Shown: positions 32,426 through 41,299, counted from the stretch's first letter. The stretch is 64,000 nucleotides of DNA from Piscinibacter caeni (GCA_003265685.1 QJOU01000019.1:1-64000), one strand, 5' to 3'. Notes: a model not told the origin generated them from the letters alone. Translations and numbers: made by a program.

Positions 32426-34076
32426 GCTCGGCGGCGACGCCGCCGCGCTCGAGCAGCGCCCGCCCCACGGCCTCGGCGACCTCGATGCCGTCCACGCCGG
32501 CGGACATGATGCCCCCGGCATAACCCGCACCTTCGCCGGCCGGGTACAGGCCCTTGACGTTCAGGCTCTGGAAGTCGCGCCCGCGCGTGATGCGCAGCGG
32601 CGACGAGGTGCGCGTCTCCACGCCGGTGAGCACCGCGTCGGGCATCGCGAAGCCGCGGATCTGGCGCTCGAAGGCGGGCAGCGCCTCGCGGATCGCGTCG
32701 ATCGCGTAGTCCGGCAACGCGCTGGCCAGGTCGGTCGGCAAAACCCCCGGCTTGTAGGAGGGCAGCACCGTGTCGAAGCCGCTCGACGGCCGGCCGCGCA
32801 GGAAGTCCGCCAGGCGCTGGCCTGGCGCCACGTAGCCGCCGCCGCCGAGCTCGTAGGCGCGCGACTCGAGCGTGCGCTGGAACGCGATGCCGTCCAGCGG
32901 CGAGACCGGCCCGTCGCCCGGCGTCTGGCGGTAGTCCGCCGGCGCGATGCCGACCACGATGCCGGCGTTCGCGTTGCGCTCGTTGCGCGAGTACTGGCTC
33001 ATGCCGTTGGTGACCACGCGCCCCGGCTCCGAGGTGGCGGCCACCACCGTGCCGCCCGGGCACATGCAGAAGCTGTAGACCGAGCGGCCGTTCCTGGCGT
33101 GGTGCACCAGCTTGTAGTCGGCCGCGCCGAGGATCGGGTGGCCGGCGTTCGGGCCGAAGCGCGCGCGGTCGATCACCGACTGCGGGTGCTCGATGCGGAA
33201 ACCCACCGAGAACGGCTTGGGTTCCATGAACACGCCGCGTGCGTGCAGCATCGCGAAGGTGTCGCGCGCGCTGTGGCCGAGCGCGAGGATCACCTGCTCG
33301 GCGGCGATCGTCGTGCCGTCGGCCAGACCGACGCCCTGCACGCGGCCGCCGTCGATCAGCAGGTCGGTGACGTGCGCACGGAAGCGGATCTCGCCGCCCA
33401 GCGCCTCGATGCCGGCGCGCATCTTCTCGATCATCGAGACGAGCCGGAAGGTGCCGATGTGCGGCTTGCTGACGAAGAGGATCTCCTCCGGCGCACCGGC
33501 GGCGACGAACTCGGTCAGCACTTTGCGCGTGAGGTGGCGCGGATCGCTGATCTGGCTCCACAGCTTGCCGTCGGAGAAGGTGCCGGCACCGCCCTCGCCG
33601 AACTGCACGTTCGACTCCGGGTTCAGCTCGTGGCGCCGCCACAGGCCCCAGGTGTCGCGCGTGCGCTCGCGCACCGCCTTGCCGCGCTCGAGCACGATCG
33701 GCCGCAGCCCCATCTGCGCCAGGATCAGCGCGGCGAACAGGCCGCAGGGGCCGAAGCCGACCACCACCGGCCGCGGCAGGCCGCGTGCGGCGAAGTCGGC
33801 CGGCGCGTGGCTGGCGAAGCGGTAGCGGGTGTCGGGCGCCGGGCGGATCTTCGGGTCGCCGGCATGGCGGGCCAGCACGGCCGCCTCGTCGTCGAGCTCG
33901 AGGTCGAGCGTGTAGACCAGCTCGATCGCGCTCTTGCGCCGTGCGTCGTAGCCGCGCCGGAACAGCTGCACCCGGCGCAGCGCCGCGTCGGGGATGCCCA
34001 GCCGCGCCAGGATCGCGGCGCGCAGGGCCTCCTCGGCATGGTTCAGCGGCAGGCGCAGTTCGGTGATGCGGAGCAT
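32412..34076 (-). CDS. Large FAD-dependent oxidoreductase (COG2509 type)
   Basis: The protein has 554 aa from the ATG at 34076. The N-terminal ~95 residues form a small alpha/beta domain (Arg-Arg-Gly-Tyr-Asp-Ala-Arg-Arg-Lys). They are followed by the FAD-binding motif Val-Val-Val-Gly-Phe-Gly-Pro-Cys-Gly-Leu-Phe-Ala and Val-Leu-Glu-Arg-Gly-Lys. Downstream blocks Phe-Gly-Glu-Gly-Gly-Ala-Gly-Thr-Phe-Ser-Asp-Gly-Lys and the C-terminal Ala-Gly-Glu-Gly-Ala-Gly-Tyr-Ala-Gly-Gly are typical of this uncharacterised family, which is often annotated as a predicted dehydrogenase. Conserved cysteines occur in Ser-Phe-Cys-Met-Cys-Pro-Gly-Gly. The reaction is unknown. Confidence 0.8.
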   Translation of the reverse strand: MLRITELRLPLNHAEEALRAAILARLGIPDAALRRVQLFRRGYDARRKSAIELVYTLDLELDDEAAVLARHAGDPKIRPAPDTRYRFASHAPADFAARGLPRPVVVGFGPCGLFAALILAQMGLRPIVLERGKAVRERTRDTWGLWRRHELNPESNVQFGEGGAGTFSDGKLWSQISDPRHLTRKVLTEFVAAGAPEEILFVSKPHIGTFRLVSMIEKMRAGIEALGGEIRFRAHVTDLLIDGGRVQGVGLADGTTIAAEQVILALGHSARDTFAMLHARGVFMEPKPFSVGFRIEHPQSVIDRARFGPNAGHPILGAADYKLVHHARNGRSVYSFCMCPGGTVVAATSEPGRVVTNGMSQYSRNERNANAGIVVGIAPADYRQTPGDGPVSPLDGIAFQRTLESRAYELGGGGYVAPGQRLADFLRGRPSSGFDTVLPSYKPGVLPTDLASALPDYAIDAIREALPAFERQIRGFAMPDAVLTGVETRTSSPLRITRGRDFQSLNVKGLYPAGEGAGYAGGIMSAGVDGIEVAEAVGRALLERGGVAAEPTAA

Positions 34077-34108
34077 GGCAGGCCGCGATTGTCGGGCCTG
34101 CCGCGGGA

Positions 34109-34414
34109 TCACCCGCCGACGTAGTCCGTGTTGCGGGCCTGGCGCGCCGCGCCACGCGCTTCGCTGCGCACGTCGTCGCGGGCGCGGTTCACGAAGGCCG
34201 GCAACCGGGTGTTGCCGACCTGCGCCCAGGACAGCCCGTAGCTGTCGCCCGAGGACACCAGTTCGCCGGCGGCGCGGGCGCGCAGCAGTTCGGCCTGCAC
34301 CTCGGCACGCGTCAGTGCGCTGCGTTCCACGGGCACGGTGACGAGGTCGCCTGCGGCGGCGCTGCCGGCCACCAGGGCAAGGGCCGCGGCAACGATCGTG
34401 AGCTTGGCATTCAT
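34109..34414 (-). CDS. DUF4148 small secreted protein
   Basis: The protein has 101 aa from the ATG at 34414, with AAAGGA 9 bases upstream. A signal peptide (Met-Asn-Ala-Lys-Leu-Thr then an Ala/Val core, cleavage near Ala-Ala-Ala|Gly) is followed by the DUF4148 signature Leu-Thr-Arg-Ala-Glu-Val-Gln-Ala-Glu-Leu. This family is very common in Burkholderiales, with many paralogues per genome and no known biochemical function. The mature protein would be a small periplasmic helix-rich polypeptide. It is divergent from a LysR gene with a palindromic operator between them, so it is probably a target of that regulator. Confidence 0.8.
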   Translation of the reverse strand: MNAKLTIVAAALALVAGSAAAGDLVTVPVERSALTRAEVQAELLRARAAGELVSSGDSYGLSWAQVGNTRLPAFVNRARDDVRSEARGAARQARNTDYVGG

Positions 34415-34493
34415 GGTGGGTTCCTTTCGGATCGGTTGGGTGTGAAAGGAATGTAGGCATTGCCGGGCGTTCAATAAACGGCGTGTGCTTCAA

Positions 34494-34508
34494 TTCGGCA
34501 TTGCCGAA
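34494..34508. promoter_or_regulatory. Palindromic LysR-type operator between DUF4148 and lysR
   Basis: TTCGGCA-T-TGCCGAA is a perfect 7-bp inverted repeat with one central base and contains the T-N11-A core. It ends 24 bases before the ATG of the LysR gene at 34533 and lies upstream of the divergent DUF4148 gene. The position fits autorepression of the regulator and control of its neighbour. Confidence 0.6.
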
Positions 34509-34532
34509 CCGTAAACAATTCGGAAGCCCCTC

Positions 34533-35474
34533 ATGGACCGACTGCACTCGATGCGCGTCTTTGCCCGGGTGATCGACAGCGGCAGCTTCGCCGGTGCCGC
34601 GCGCGAGCTGGGCCTGTCGCCGGCCGTGGTGACGCGCCTCGTGGCCGACCTCGAGGAGCACCTCGGCGCGCGGCTGATCAACCGCACCACACGCCGCCTG
34701 GCGCTGACCGACATCGGCGAGTCCTACCTCGAGCGCGTGCGCGCCATCCTGGCCGAGGTGGAGGAGGCCGAGGCGCTGGCCAGCAACGCTGCCTCCGAGC
34801 CGCGCGGCCACCTGCGGGTGCTGGCCACGCCGGCCTTCGCAGTGCACCAGCTGGCCAAGCACCTGGCGCGCTTCCACGCGCTCTACCCGAAGGTGACGAT
34901 CGAGCTCTCGGCGCCCGGCCCGGTGGAGACGGTCGACGAAGCCTACGACGTGAGCCTGCTGAGCATCACCGGCCGACCGCTGGACGGCGATTTCGTCGCG
35001 CGCCGGCTGGCCTGCGCCGAGGTGATCGTGTGTGCGTCGCCCGCCTACCTCGACCGCAAGGGCCGGCCGAAGCACCCGCGCGATCTGGCCGGCTTCGACA
35101 CGATGATGCCGAGCTCGATGCGCGAGGTGACCTTCACCGGCGGGCCGGGCGGCGAGGCCTGCACGCTGGTGCCCTCGCGCCCGGTGCTGGCGACCACGCA
35201 CGTGGACACGATGTACGCGGCGGCCCGGCACGGGCTGGGCATTGCCGGGCTGCCCTCCTTCGTGGTCGAGGAGGCCCTGCGCGCGGGCGTGCTGGAGCGC
35301 GTGCTGCCGCAGTGGAAGCTGTTCAGCGCCACGCTCTACGCCGCGATGCCCACGCGCAAGCACGTGCCGGCGCGCACGCGCGTGTTCGTCGACTTCCTGG
35401 CGCAGACCTTCGGCGGCGAGGACCGCGACCCCTGGCTGGTGGCCGCGGGCTGCGAGACGGGCAAGCCTCAGTAG
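34533..35474 (+). CDS. LysR-family transcriptional regulator (CrgA-like subgroup)
   Basis: The protein has 313 aa. N-terminal helix-turn-helix about residues 1-60 (Met-Asp-Arg-Leu-His-Ser-Met-Arg-Val-Phe-Ala-Arg-Val, then Gly-Ser-Phe-Ala-Gly-Ala-Ala). The Arg-Leu-Ile-Asn-Arg-Thr-Thr-Arg-Arg wing is characteristic of the large CrgA/DsdC-like LysR group. The effector domain spans about 90-295. It is divergent from the DUF4148 gene and the gap contains an inverted repeat that fits a LysR site. The effector is unknown. Its last 7 bases overlap the convergent amgK gene. Confidence 0.88.
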   Translation: MDRLHSMRVFARVIDSGSFAGAARELGLSPAVVTRLVADLEEHLGARLINRTTRRLALTDIGESYLERVRAILAEVEEAEALASNAASEPRGHLRVLATPAFAVHQLAKHLARFHALYPKVTIELSAPGPVETVDEAYDVSLLSITGRPLDGDFVARRLACAEVIVCASPAYLDRKGRPKHPRDLAGFDTMMPSSMREVTFTGGPGGEACTLVPSRPVLATTHVDTMYAAARHGLGIAGLPSFVVEEALRAGVLERVLPQWKLFSATLYAAMPTRKHVPARTRVFVDFLAQTFGGEDRDPWLVAAGCETGKPQ

Positions 35475-36529
35475 AACGCGTCGACGCGCGAGGTGCCCAT
35501 CAGCGGCTCGAGCAGGTGGGCCAGCGGCCCGAAGCCGTGGTAGCGCGTCGCCACCTTGTGCGCGTAGGCGAAGAAGCGTGGCAGGTCGGCGCTGTACGCG
35601 GGCTTGCCGTCGCGGTGCTTGAGGCGGCAGAAGATGCCCAGCACCTTCAGGTGGCGCTGCAGGCCCATCCACTCGAGCGCGCGCCAGAACTCGCCGAAAT
35701 CGCCGGGCACCGGCAGGCCGGCCTGGCGCGCGGCCTCCCAGTAGCGCACGCACCAGTCGATCTCGCGCTCCTCGTCCCACGAGATGAAGGCGTCGCGCAC
35801 CAGCGAGGCCATGTCGTAGGTGATCGGGCCGCGCACCGCGTCCTGGAAGTCGAGGATGCCCGGGTTGGGCTCGGCCACCATCAGGTTGCGCGGCATGTAG
35901 TCGCGGTGCACCGCGACGGTGGGTTGCGCGAGCGCACTGCGGATCAGCAGTGCACAGGCGGCGTCCCACTGGCTGCGCTGGGTGTCGCTCCAGCTCACGC
36001 CGAATTCGCGCGCCACGCACCACTCGGGGAACAGCGCCAGCTCGCGCGCCAGCAGCGCCTCGTCGTAGGGCGGCAGGCCGCTCGGATCGGCGCGCGACTG
36101 CCAGCGCACCAGCGCCGTGATCGCATCGCGCATCAGGCGGTCGGCGCCGGCAGCGTCGCCGCGCGCCACGCAGTCCTGCAGCGCCTGCAGGTACAGCTGC
36201 GTGCCCAGGTCGCCGAGCAGCAGGAAGCCGCGCTCGAGGTCCTGCTCGAGCACGCGCGGCGCGTTCAGGCCGGCGTCGTGCAGCAGCGCGGCCACCGCGA
36301 CGAAGGGCCGCACGTCCTCCTGGGGCGGCGGCGCGTCCATCACGACGCAGCTCGCGCCGCCCGCGGCGTCGATGCGGAAGTAGCGCCGGAAGCTCGCGTC
36401 GCTCGACGCGCTGCGCAGACTGGCGACGGCCAGCCCGTGGCGCGGGGCGATCGTGTCGAGCCAGGCGTGGAAGGCGGTGGCGCGGGCCGGGTCGGCCCAC
36501 GCGATGCGGGTGTCGGAGGAGCTGCTCAC
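35468..36529 (-). CDS. amgK: AmgK-type sugar 1-kinase (N-acetylmuramate/GlcNAc kinase)
   Basis: The protein has 353 aa of the aminoglycoside-phosphotransferase fold. The catalytic loop is Val-Ala-Val-His-Arg-Asp-Tyr-Met-Pro-Arg-Asn-Leu, with Gly-Ile-Leu-Asp-Phe-Gln-Asp-Ala as the metal-binding Asp segment. AmgK phosphorylates the anomeric hydroxyl of MurNAc and GlcNAc in the peptidoglycan-recycling bypass to UDP-MurNAc. The divergent position next to lptD is the conserved one. The usual partner murU (nucleotidyltransferase) is not downstream here: a LysR gene converges instead. Function is therefore assigned by similarity and by synteny on one side only. Confidence 0.8.
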   Translation of the reverse strand: MSSSSDTRIAWADPARATAFHAWLDTIAPRHGLAVASLRSASSDASFRRYFRIDAAGGASCVVMDAPPPQEDVRPFVAVAALLHDAGLNAPRVLEQDLERGFLLLGDLGTQLYLQALQDCVARGDAAGADRLMRDAITALVRWQSRADPSGLPPYDEALLARELALFPEWCVAREFGVSWSDTQRSQWDAACALLIRSALAQPTVAVHRDYMPRNLMVAEPNPGILDFQDAVRGPITYDMASLVRDAFISWDEEREIDWCVRYWEAARQAGLPVPGDFGEFWRALEWMGLQRHLKVLGIFCRLKHRDGKPAYSADLPRFFAYAHKVATRYHGFGPLAHLLEPLMGTSRVDAFY

Positions 36530-36566
36530 GTCGGGGGGAAGGGGCGGGTCGGCCGGGGGCCTCGTG

Positions 36567-36580
36567 GATAATCGATTCTA
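36567..36580. promoter_or_regulatory. Divergent -10 elements for lptD and amgK
   Basis: GATAAT (36567-36572, + strand) and TAGAAT (complement of 36575-36580, - strand) lie back to back in the 101-bp gap between the two genes. Both resemble sigma-70 -10 boxes. The first would give lptD a leader of about 50 bases. No good -35 boxes are visible on either side. Confidence 0.4.
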
Positions 36581-36630
36581 CAAAGCACCCTCCCTGCCCC
36601 TGCCGCGGCGGTCCGCTGCAGACCTCGCCC

Positions 36631-38997
36631 TTGCATCGCTTCCGCCGCCCCCGCCCGCCCTGCCGCTGGCCTCTCGCGCCGCTCGCGCTGGCCGCGGCCG
36701 CGGCGTCCGCGCAGACCGTCGAAGGGCCCGGCCTGAAGCTGCGCCAGGCCGAGTCGCTCGCCCCGCTGCCGCGCGGCGACGCCGGGCGGCAGCTGCCGAT
36801 CGTGCTGCGCGCGCGCGAGCTGCGCGGCCGGCCCGACCTCGAGACCGTGGCCGAAGGCGAGGTCGAGTTCCGGCGCGGCGGCACCGTGCTGCGGGCCGAC
36901 CGCCTGAGCTACGACTTCCCGGAAGACCTGGCGCTGGCGCGCGGGCAGGTGCGCGTCAGCCGCGAGGGCAACGTCTACAGCGGCCCGGAGCTGCAGCTGC
37001 ACGTGCAGCGCTTCGAGGGCTGGTTCCTCGAGCCGACCTACTTCTTCGGTCGCACCGGCGCGGGCGGCACGGCCCGGCGCATCGACTTCATCGACGAGCA
37101 GCGCGCCGTGGCCAGTGGCGCCACCTACTCGAGCTGCTCGCCCGACGAGGAGGGCGGCCTGGCCTGGGTGCTGTCGACCGAGCGGGTCAAGATGGACTTC
37201 GAGGCCAACGAGGGCATCGCCGAGAATGCGGTGCTGCGTTTCCAGGGCGTGCCCATCCTCGGCGCGCCGGTGCTCAGCTTCCCGCTCACCGACGAGCGCA
37301 AGTCGGGCTGGTTGCCGCCCTCGGTGAACCTGGACAGCAAGAGCGGCCTGCAGGTCTCGGTGCCGTACTACTGGAACATCGCGCCCAACCGCGACGCGAC
37401 GATCACGCCGCTGGTCTCGGCCAAGCGCGGCCTCGGCAGCGAGCTCGAGTTCCGCTTCCTCGAGCCGCGTTACGCCGGCACGATCGCCACCCACCTGCTG
37501 CCGCACGACCGGCTGACCGGCCATTCGCGCCGCGCCCTCAACCTCGAGGCCGACAGTCGGCCGCTGGACGACGTGAACGTGCAGCTGCGCACGCTGCGCG
37601 TCTCCGACGACGCGTACTGGAAGGACTTCCCGCGTGCCGTGCCCAGCATCACGCCGCGCCTGCTCGCCTCCGACCTGCAGGCCAGCCGGGTGTTCGGCGA
37701 GGCCACGCTGTACGCCCGCGTCGAACGCTGGCAGGTGCTGCAGGACGAGACGGCGCGCATCGAGGCGCCGTACCAGCGCTCGCCGCAGCTCGGCGTGCGC
37801 TGGCGGCGCGGCAACGGCGAGGGGCTCGCGCTCGGCCTGGAGGCAGAGGTGAACCACTTCGTCGAGACGAGCAACGGCCGCGCCGATCCGGCCGCCGCGG
37901 CCCGGCCGACCGGGACGCGCACGCACGCGCTGGGCAGCCTGGCCTGGTCGCACGCGACGCCGGGCTGGACGCTGACGCCCAAGCTCTCGTTCAACGCCGC
38001 GCGCTATTCGCTCGACGCGCCGCTGGCCGACGGGCAGCGGCAGGCCTCGCGCGTGATCCCCACGCTCAGCCTGGACAGCGCCTGGGTGCTCGAACGCGAC
38101 GCGCACTGGTTCGGCCGCGACGTGCGCCAGACGCTCGAGCCGCGCCTGCTGTACAGCCGCACGCCCTACCGCGAGCAGGCCGGCCTGCCGGTGTTCGACA
38201 CCGCGGGCAAGGACCTGAACTTCGACTCGATCTACACGGAGAACCAGTTCTCCGGCGTGGACCGCGTCTCCGATGCGCACCAGGTGACCGCCGGCGTGAC
38301 CACCCGGCTGCTCGACCCGGCCACCGGCGCCGAGACGCTGCGCCTGGGCATCGCGCAGCGCTACCTGCTGCGCGACCAGCGCGTCACTGCGCAGGCCGAC
38401 GGCACGCCCGACGGGCCCGAGCTGACCCAGCGCTTCTCGGACGTGCTGCTGCTGGGCTCCACCCACCTGGTGCCGCGCTGGACGCTGGACGCCTCGCTGC
38501 AATACAACTCGGACACCGCGCGCATGGTGCGCTCGATCGTCGGCGCGCGTTATTCGCCCGGGCCGTACCGCACGATCGGCGCCACCTACCGCTTCGCACG
38601 CGACCTGAGCGAGCAGGTGGAGCTGGGCTGGCAGTGGCCGATCTACGGTGCCACGCCGGCCGAACGGGCGGCCAGCGCCGGTGCCGCGTCGAACGGCACG
38701 AACTGCCGCGGCAGCTGGTTCAGCGTCGGCCGCATCAACTACAGCATGCGCGACAGCCGCGTCACCGATTCCATCCTCGGCCTCGAGTACGACGCCGGAT
38801 GCTGGATCGGCCGCGTGGTGGCCGAGCGGCTGTCCACCGGGCGCAGCGAGGCCACCACGCGGCTGCTGCTGCAGCTCGAGCTGGTCGGCCTCTCGCGGCT
38901 CGGCTCCAACCCGCTGCAGGTGTTGAAGGACAATATCCCCGGCTACCGGCTGCTGCGCGACGAGCGCAACCCGCCGGCAGCGACGACCTATGACTGA
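36631..38997 (+). CDS. lptD: LPS-assembly protein LptD (outer-membrane translocon)
   Basis: The protein has 788 aa. No in-frame ATG or GTG precedes the conserved region, so the start is taken as TTG at 36631. It yields a proper signal peptide (His-Arg-Phe-Arg-Arg then a Leu/Ala core, cleavage near Ala-Ser-Ala|Gln). The N-terminal OstA jelly roll (about 60-190, with Ala-Glu-Gly-Glu-Val-Glu-Phe and Ala-Arg-Gly-Gln-Val-Arg-Val) is followed by the large beta-barrel. It inserts lipopolysaccharide into the outer leaflet with LptE. Cysteines sit near the end of the jelly roll (Tyr-Ser-Ser-Cys) and at two separate places in the barrel, not as the adjacent pair of E. coli. It overlaps surA by 8 bases. 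Confidence 0.93.
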   Translation: MHRFRRPRPPCRWPLAPLALAAAAASAQTVEGPGLKLRQAESLAPLPRGDAGRQLPIVLRARELRGRPDLETVAEGEVEFRRGGTVLRADRLSYDFPEDLALARGQVRVSREGNVYSGPELQLHVQRFEGWFLEPTYFFGRTGAGGTARRIDFIDEQRAVASGATYSSCSPDEEGGLAWVLSTERVKMDFEANEGIAENAVLRFQGVPILGAPVLSFPLTDERKSGWLPPSVNLDSKSGLQVSVPYYWNIAPNRDATITPLVSAKRGLGSELEFRFLEPRYAGTIATHLLPHDRLTGHSRRALNLEADSRPLDDVNVQLRTLRVSDDAYWKDFPRAVPSITPRLLASDLQASRVFGEATLYARVERWQVLQDETARIEAPYQRSPQLGVRWRRGNGEGLALGLEAEVNHFVETSNGRADPAAAARPTGTRTHALGSLAWSHATPGWTLTPKLSFNAARYSLDAPLADGQRQASRVIPTLSLDSAWVLERDAHWFGRDVRQTLEPRLLYSRTPYREQAGLPVFDTAGKDLNFDSIYTENQFSGVDRVSDAHQVTAGVTTRLLDPATGAETLRLGIAQRYLLRDQRVTAQADGTPDGPELTQRFSDVLLLGSTHLVPRWTLDASLQYNSDTARMVRSIVGARYSPGPYRTIGATYRFARDLSEQVELGWQWPIYGATPAERAASAGAASNGTNCRGSWFSVGRINYSMRDSRVTDSILGLEYDAGCWIGRVVAERLSTGRSEATTRLLLQLELVGLSRLGSNPLQVLKDNIPGYRLLRDERNPPAATTYD

Positions 38998-40306
38998 TGT
39001 GCTGATCCGCTTCCGACCGCTGCTGCTCGCCGCCGCGCTGGCCCTGACCGTTCCGACCCTGCAGGCGCAGGGCCGAGTTGCCGCGCGCAACGGCGACTTC
39101 ATCGTCGCGGTGGTGAACCAGGAGCTGGTGACGGCCTCCGAGCTCGACACCCGCCTGGCCCGCGTGCGCCAGGAGGCGACACGCAGTCGTGCCGCGCTGC
39201 CGCCCGAGGAGGAGCTGCGCCGCCAGGTGCTGGACACGCTGATCGACGAGCGGGTCCAGCTCACCTACGCGCGCGAGAACGGCCCGCGCCTGGACGAGGC
39301 CGAGGTCGACCGCGCCGTCGTCAACGTCGCGGTGCAGAACCAGCTCACGCCGGCGCAGCTGCGCGAGCGCCTGCGCCGCGAGGGCGTGGACTACGGGCGC
39401 TTCCGCAACAATGTGCGCGACCAGCTGATCACCGAGCGGGTGCGCGAGCGCGAGGTGATCGCGCGCATCCGCGTCACCGACGCGGAGGTCGACGCCTTCC
39501 TCGACAAGCGGCGCGCCGAGTCCGGCAACGCCACCGAGTACAACATCGCGCAGATCCTGGTCGGCGTGCGCGAGGGGGCCGACCTCGCCGAGGTGGCGCA
39601 GCGCCGCGCGCGGGCCGACGCGGCGATGGCCCGCGTGCGCAACGGCGAGGCCTTCGAGTCCGTGGCGCGCGAGCTCTCCGAGGACCCGAACCGCCAGCAG
39701 GGCGGCGTGCTCGGCATGCGGGCGGCGGACCGGCTGCCCGACGTGTTCGTCGAGGCGGTGCGCGGGCTCAAGGTCGGCGAGACCGCCCCCGCGCTGCTGC
39801 GCACCGGCGCCGGTTTCCACCTGCTCAAGCTGGTCGACAAGCGCGAGGCCGACGCCTTCCGCGTGCCGCAGACGCGCGTGCGCCACATCCTGCTGCGCGT
39901 CTCGCCGCAGCTCACGCAGGAGGCCGCGCAGCGGCGCCTGGCCGAGTTCAAGCGCCGCCTCGAGGCCGGCAGCGCCAGCTTCGACGCGCTGGCGCGCGAG
40001 AACTCCGAGGACGGCAGCGCGCCGCAGGGCGGCGACCTGGGCTGGGCTTCGCCCGGCACCTTCGTGCCCGAGTTCGAGCAGGCGATGAACGCGCTGCCGG
40101 TCGGCGGCCTGTCCGACCCGGTGGTCTCGCGCTTCGGCGTGCACCTGCTGCAGGTGGTCGACCGGCGCCAGATCACGATGGACCTGAAGCAGCAGCGCGA
40201 CATGGCGCGCAACGCGCTGCGCGAGCAGAAGTTCGACGACGCCTACGCCGAGTGGCTGGCGGACCTGCGCGCCCGCGCCTACGTCGAGATCCGCGAGGCT
40301 CCTTGA
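38990..40306 (+). CDS. surA: Periplasmic chaperone/peptidyl-prolyl isomerase SurA
   Basis: The protein has 438 aa with a signal peptide ending near Leu-Gln-Ala|Gln. The N-terminal SurA chaperone domain (about 33-170, [13 protein letters not shown]) is followed by two parvulin domains (about 175-280 and 285-390). The second keeps the strong motifs Arg-His-Ile-Leu-Leu-Arg and Gly-Gly-Asp-Leu-Gly-Trp. SurA escorts outer-membrane proteins, LptD among them, through the periplasm, so translation coupled to lptD is sensible. It overlaps rsmA by 4 bases (TTGA). Confidence 0.95.
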   Translation: MTDVLIRFRPLLLAAALALTVPTLQAQGRVAARNGDFIVAVVNQELVTASELDTRLARVRQEATRSRAALPPEEELRRQVLDTLIDERVQLTYARENGPRLDEAEVDRAVVNVAVQNQLTPAQLRERLRREGVDYGRFRNNVRDQLITERVREREVIARIRVTDAEVDAFLDKRRAESGNATEYNIAQILVGVREGADLAEVAQRRARADAAMARVRNGEAFESVARELSEDPNRQQGGVLGMRAADRLPDVFVEAVRGLKVGETAPALLRTGAGFHLLKLVDKREADAFRVPQTRVRHILLRVSPQLTQEAAQRRLAEFKRRLEAGSASFDALARENSEDGSAPQGGDLGWASPGTFVPEFEQAMNALPVGGLSDPVVSRFGVHLLQVVDRRQITMDLKQQRDMARNALREQKFDDAYAEWLADLRARAYVEIREAP

Positions 40307-41070
40307 GCCACACCGCGCGCAAGCGCTTCGGGCAGCATTTCCTGGTCGACGACGGCGTGATCGCCGCCATCGTGCGGGCGATCGCCCCGCGCCCCGGCGA
40401 GGCGATCGTCGAGATCGGCCCCGGGCTGGGCGCGCTGACGCAGCCGCTGCTGGAGCGCTGCGGCGCGCTGACCGTGGTCGAGCTCGACCGCGACCTGGCC
40501 GCGCGGCTGCGCAAGCGAGCCGGGCTCGACGTGGTCGAGGCCGACGTGCTGACGGTCGATTTCGCCGCGCTGGCCGAGCGCCTCGCCCGGCCGCTGCGCG
40601 TGGTGGGCAACCTGCCCTACAACATCTCGACGCCGATCCTGTTCCACCTGCTCGGGGCGGTCGACCGGGTGGCCGACCAGCACTTCATGCTGCAGAAGGA
40701 GGTGGTTGAGCGCATGGTCGCCGGCCCCGGCGGCAAGGACTACGGGCGCCTGACGGTGATGCTGCAGTGGCGCTACGACATCGAGCCGGTGCTGGAGGTG
40801 CCGCCCGAGGCGTTCGACCCGCCGCCGCGGGTCGATTCGGCCGTGGTGCGCATGACGCCGCTGCGCGAGGTGCCGGCGGTGGACGCGGCGCGCCTGTCGG
40901 AGATCGTCACGGTGGCCTTCTCGCAGCGCCGCAAGCTGCTGCGCCACACGCTCGGGCGCTGGCTCGAGCAGCACGGCCTGGGGGCCGGCTTCGACCTGCA
41001 GCGGCGCGCCGAGGAGGTGCCGGTGGCGGAGTACGTCGCGCTGGCCGCGCCAATGAAAACGGCGGCCTGA
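40303..41070 (+). CDS. rsmA: 16S rRNA dimethyltransferase RsmA (KsgA)
   Basis: The protein has 255 aa. The TTG at 40303 overlaps the surA stop (TTGA) and gives the usual N-terminus [13 protein letters not shown]; no ATG or GTG is available at this point. The SAM site [11 protein letters not shown], the catalytic Asn-Leu-Pro-Tyr-Asn-Ile and the acidic Val-Glu-Leu-Asp-Arg-Asp are present. It dimethylates two adjacent adenines in helix 45 of 16S rRNA late in 30S assembly. Its final codons encode half of a terminator hairpin used by the opposite strand. Confidence 0.95.
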   Translation: MSHTARKRFGQHFLVDDGVIAAIVRAIAPRPGEAIVEIGPGLGALTQPLLERCGALTVVELDRDLAARLRKRAGLDVVEADVLTVDFAALAERLARPLRVVGNLPYNISTPILFHLLGAVDRVADQHFMLQKEVVERMVAGPGGKDYGRLTVMLQWRYDIEPVLEVPPEAFDPPPRVDSAVVRMTPLREVPAVDAARLSEIVTVAFSQRRKLLRHTLGRWLEQHGLGAGFDLQRRAEEVPVAEYVALAAPMKTAA

Positions 41071-41082
41071 GCAGGCCGCCGT
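41054..41082 (-). terminator. Intrinsic terminator of the RNase/barstar/small-ORF transcript
   Basis: On the minus strand, ACGGCGGCCT-GCTC-AGGCCGCCGT (a perfect 10-bp stem) is followed by TTTCATT. It starts 22 bases after the stop of the small minus-strand ORF at 41105 and overlaps the 3' end of rsmA. On the plus strand no T-run follows, so it works mainly for the minus-strand transcript. Confidence 0.75.
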
Positions 41083-41104
41083 CCGGGTCGACAAGACGCC
41101 GCGC

Positions 41105-41299
41105 TCAGGCGGCGTTGAGCCACATGGCGGTGTCGAAGGCGCTGCTCATCATCGGCATGTTCATGCCGAAGTTGGGGTTGCCGGCGCTCTTGGCGCTGGG
41201 CTTGGCAGGCTTGTCCGCGACGCTGTTCTGGGCCGTTTCCGTCGCCCGCTCCCATGACCCGATTTCCTGGGAGCGGGCTACTGAAAAGAATAGAAGCAC
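41105..41299 (-). CDS. Small uncharacterised protein, up to 64 aa, third gene after barstar
   Basis: The open frame starts at a GTG inside the barstar 3' end. The first ~20 codons are atypical for this genome and overlap a hairpin. The last ~40 codons (from about Ala-Gln-Asn-Ser) are strongly coding-like, with nearly every third base G or C. They encode a Lys/Ala/Pro linker and a Met-rich end (Phe-Gly-Met-Asn-Met-Pro-Met-Met-Ser-Ser). An intrinsic terminator follows on the same strand, which supports transcription. The true start is uncertain, and it may be the surviving C-terminus of a once longer gene. No function is suggested. Confidence 0.35.
   Translation of the reverse strand: MLLFFSVARSQEIGSWERATETAQNSVADKPAKPSAKSAGNPNFGMNMPMMSSAFDTAMWLNAA
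41245..41277 (-). repeat. Intercistronic hairpin directly after the barstar stop
   Basis: CCCGCTCCCA and TGGGAGCGGG are perfect 10-bp arms around a 13-base loop, immediately after the barstar stop codon on the minus strand. No T-run follows, so it is not a classical terminator. It may protect the upstream mRNA from 3' exonucleases. Confidence 0.6.

Noticed and set aside
36526-39264. 912-codon open frame on the minus strand
   Set aside because: Antisense shadow of lptD caused by high GC. The translation is low-complexity Arg/Ala/Val.
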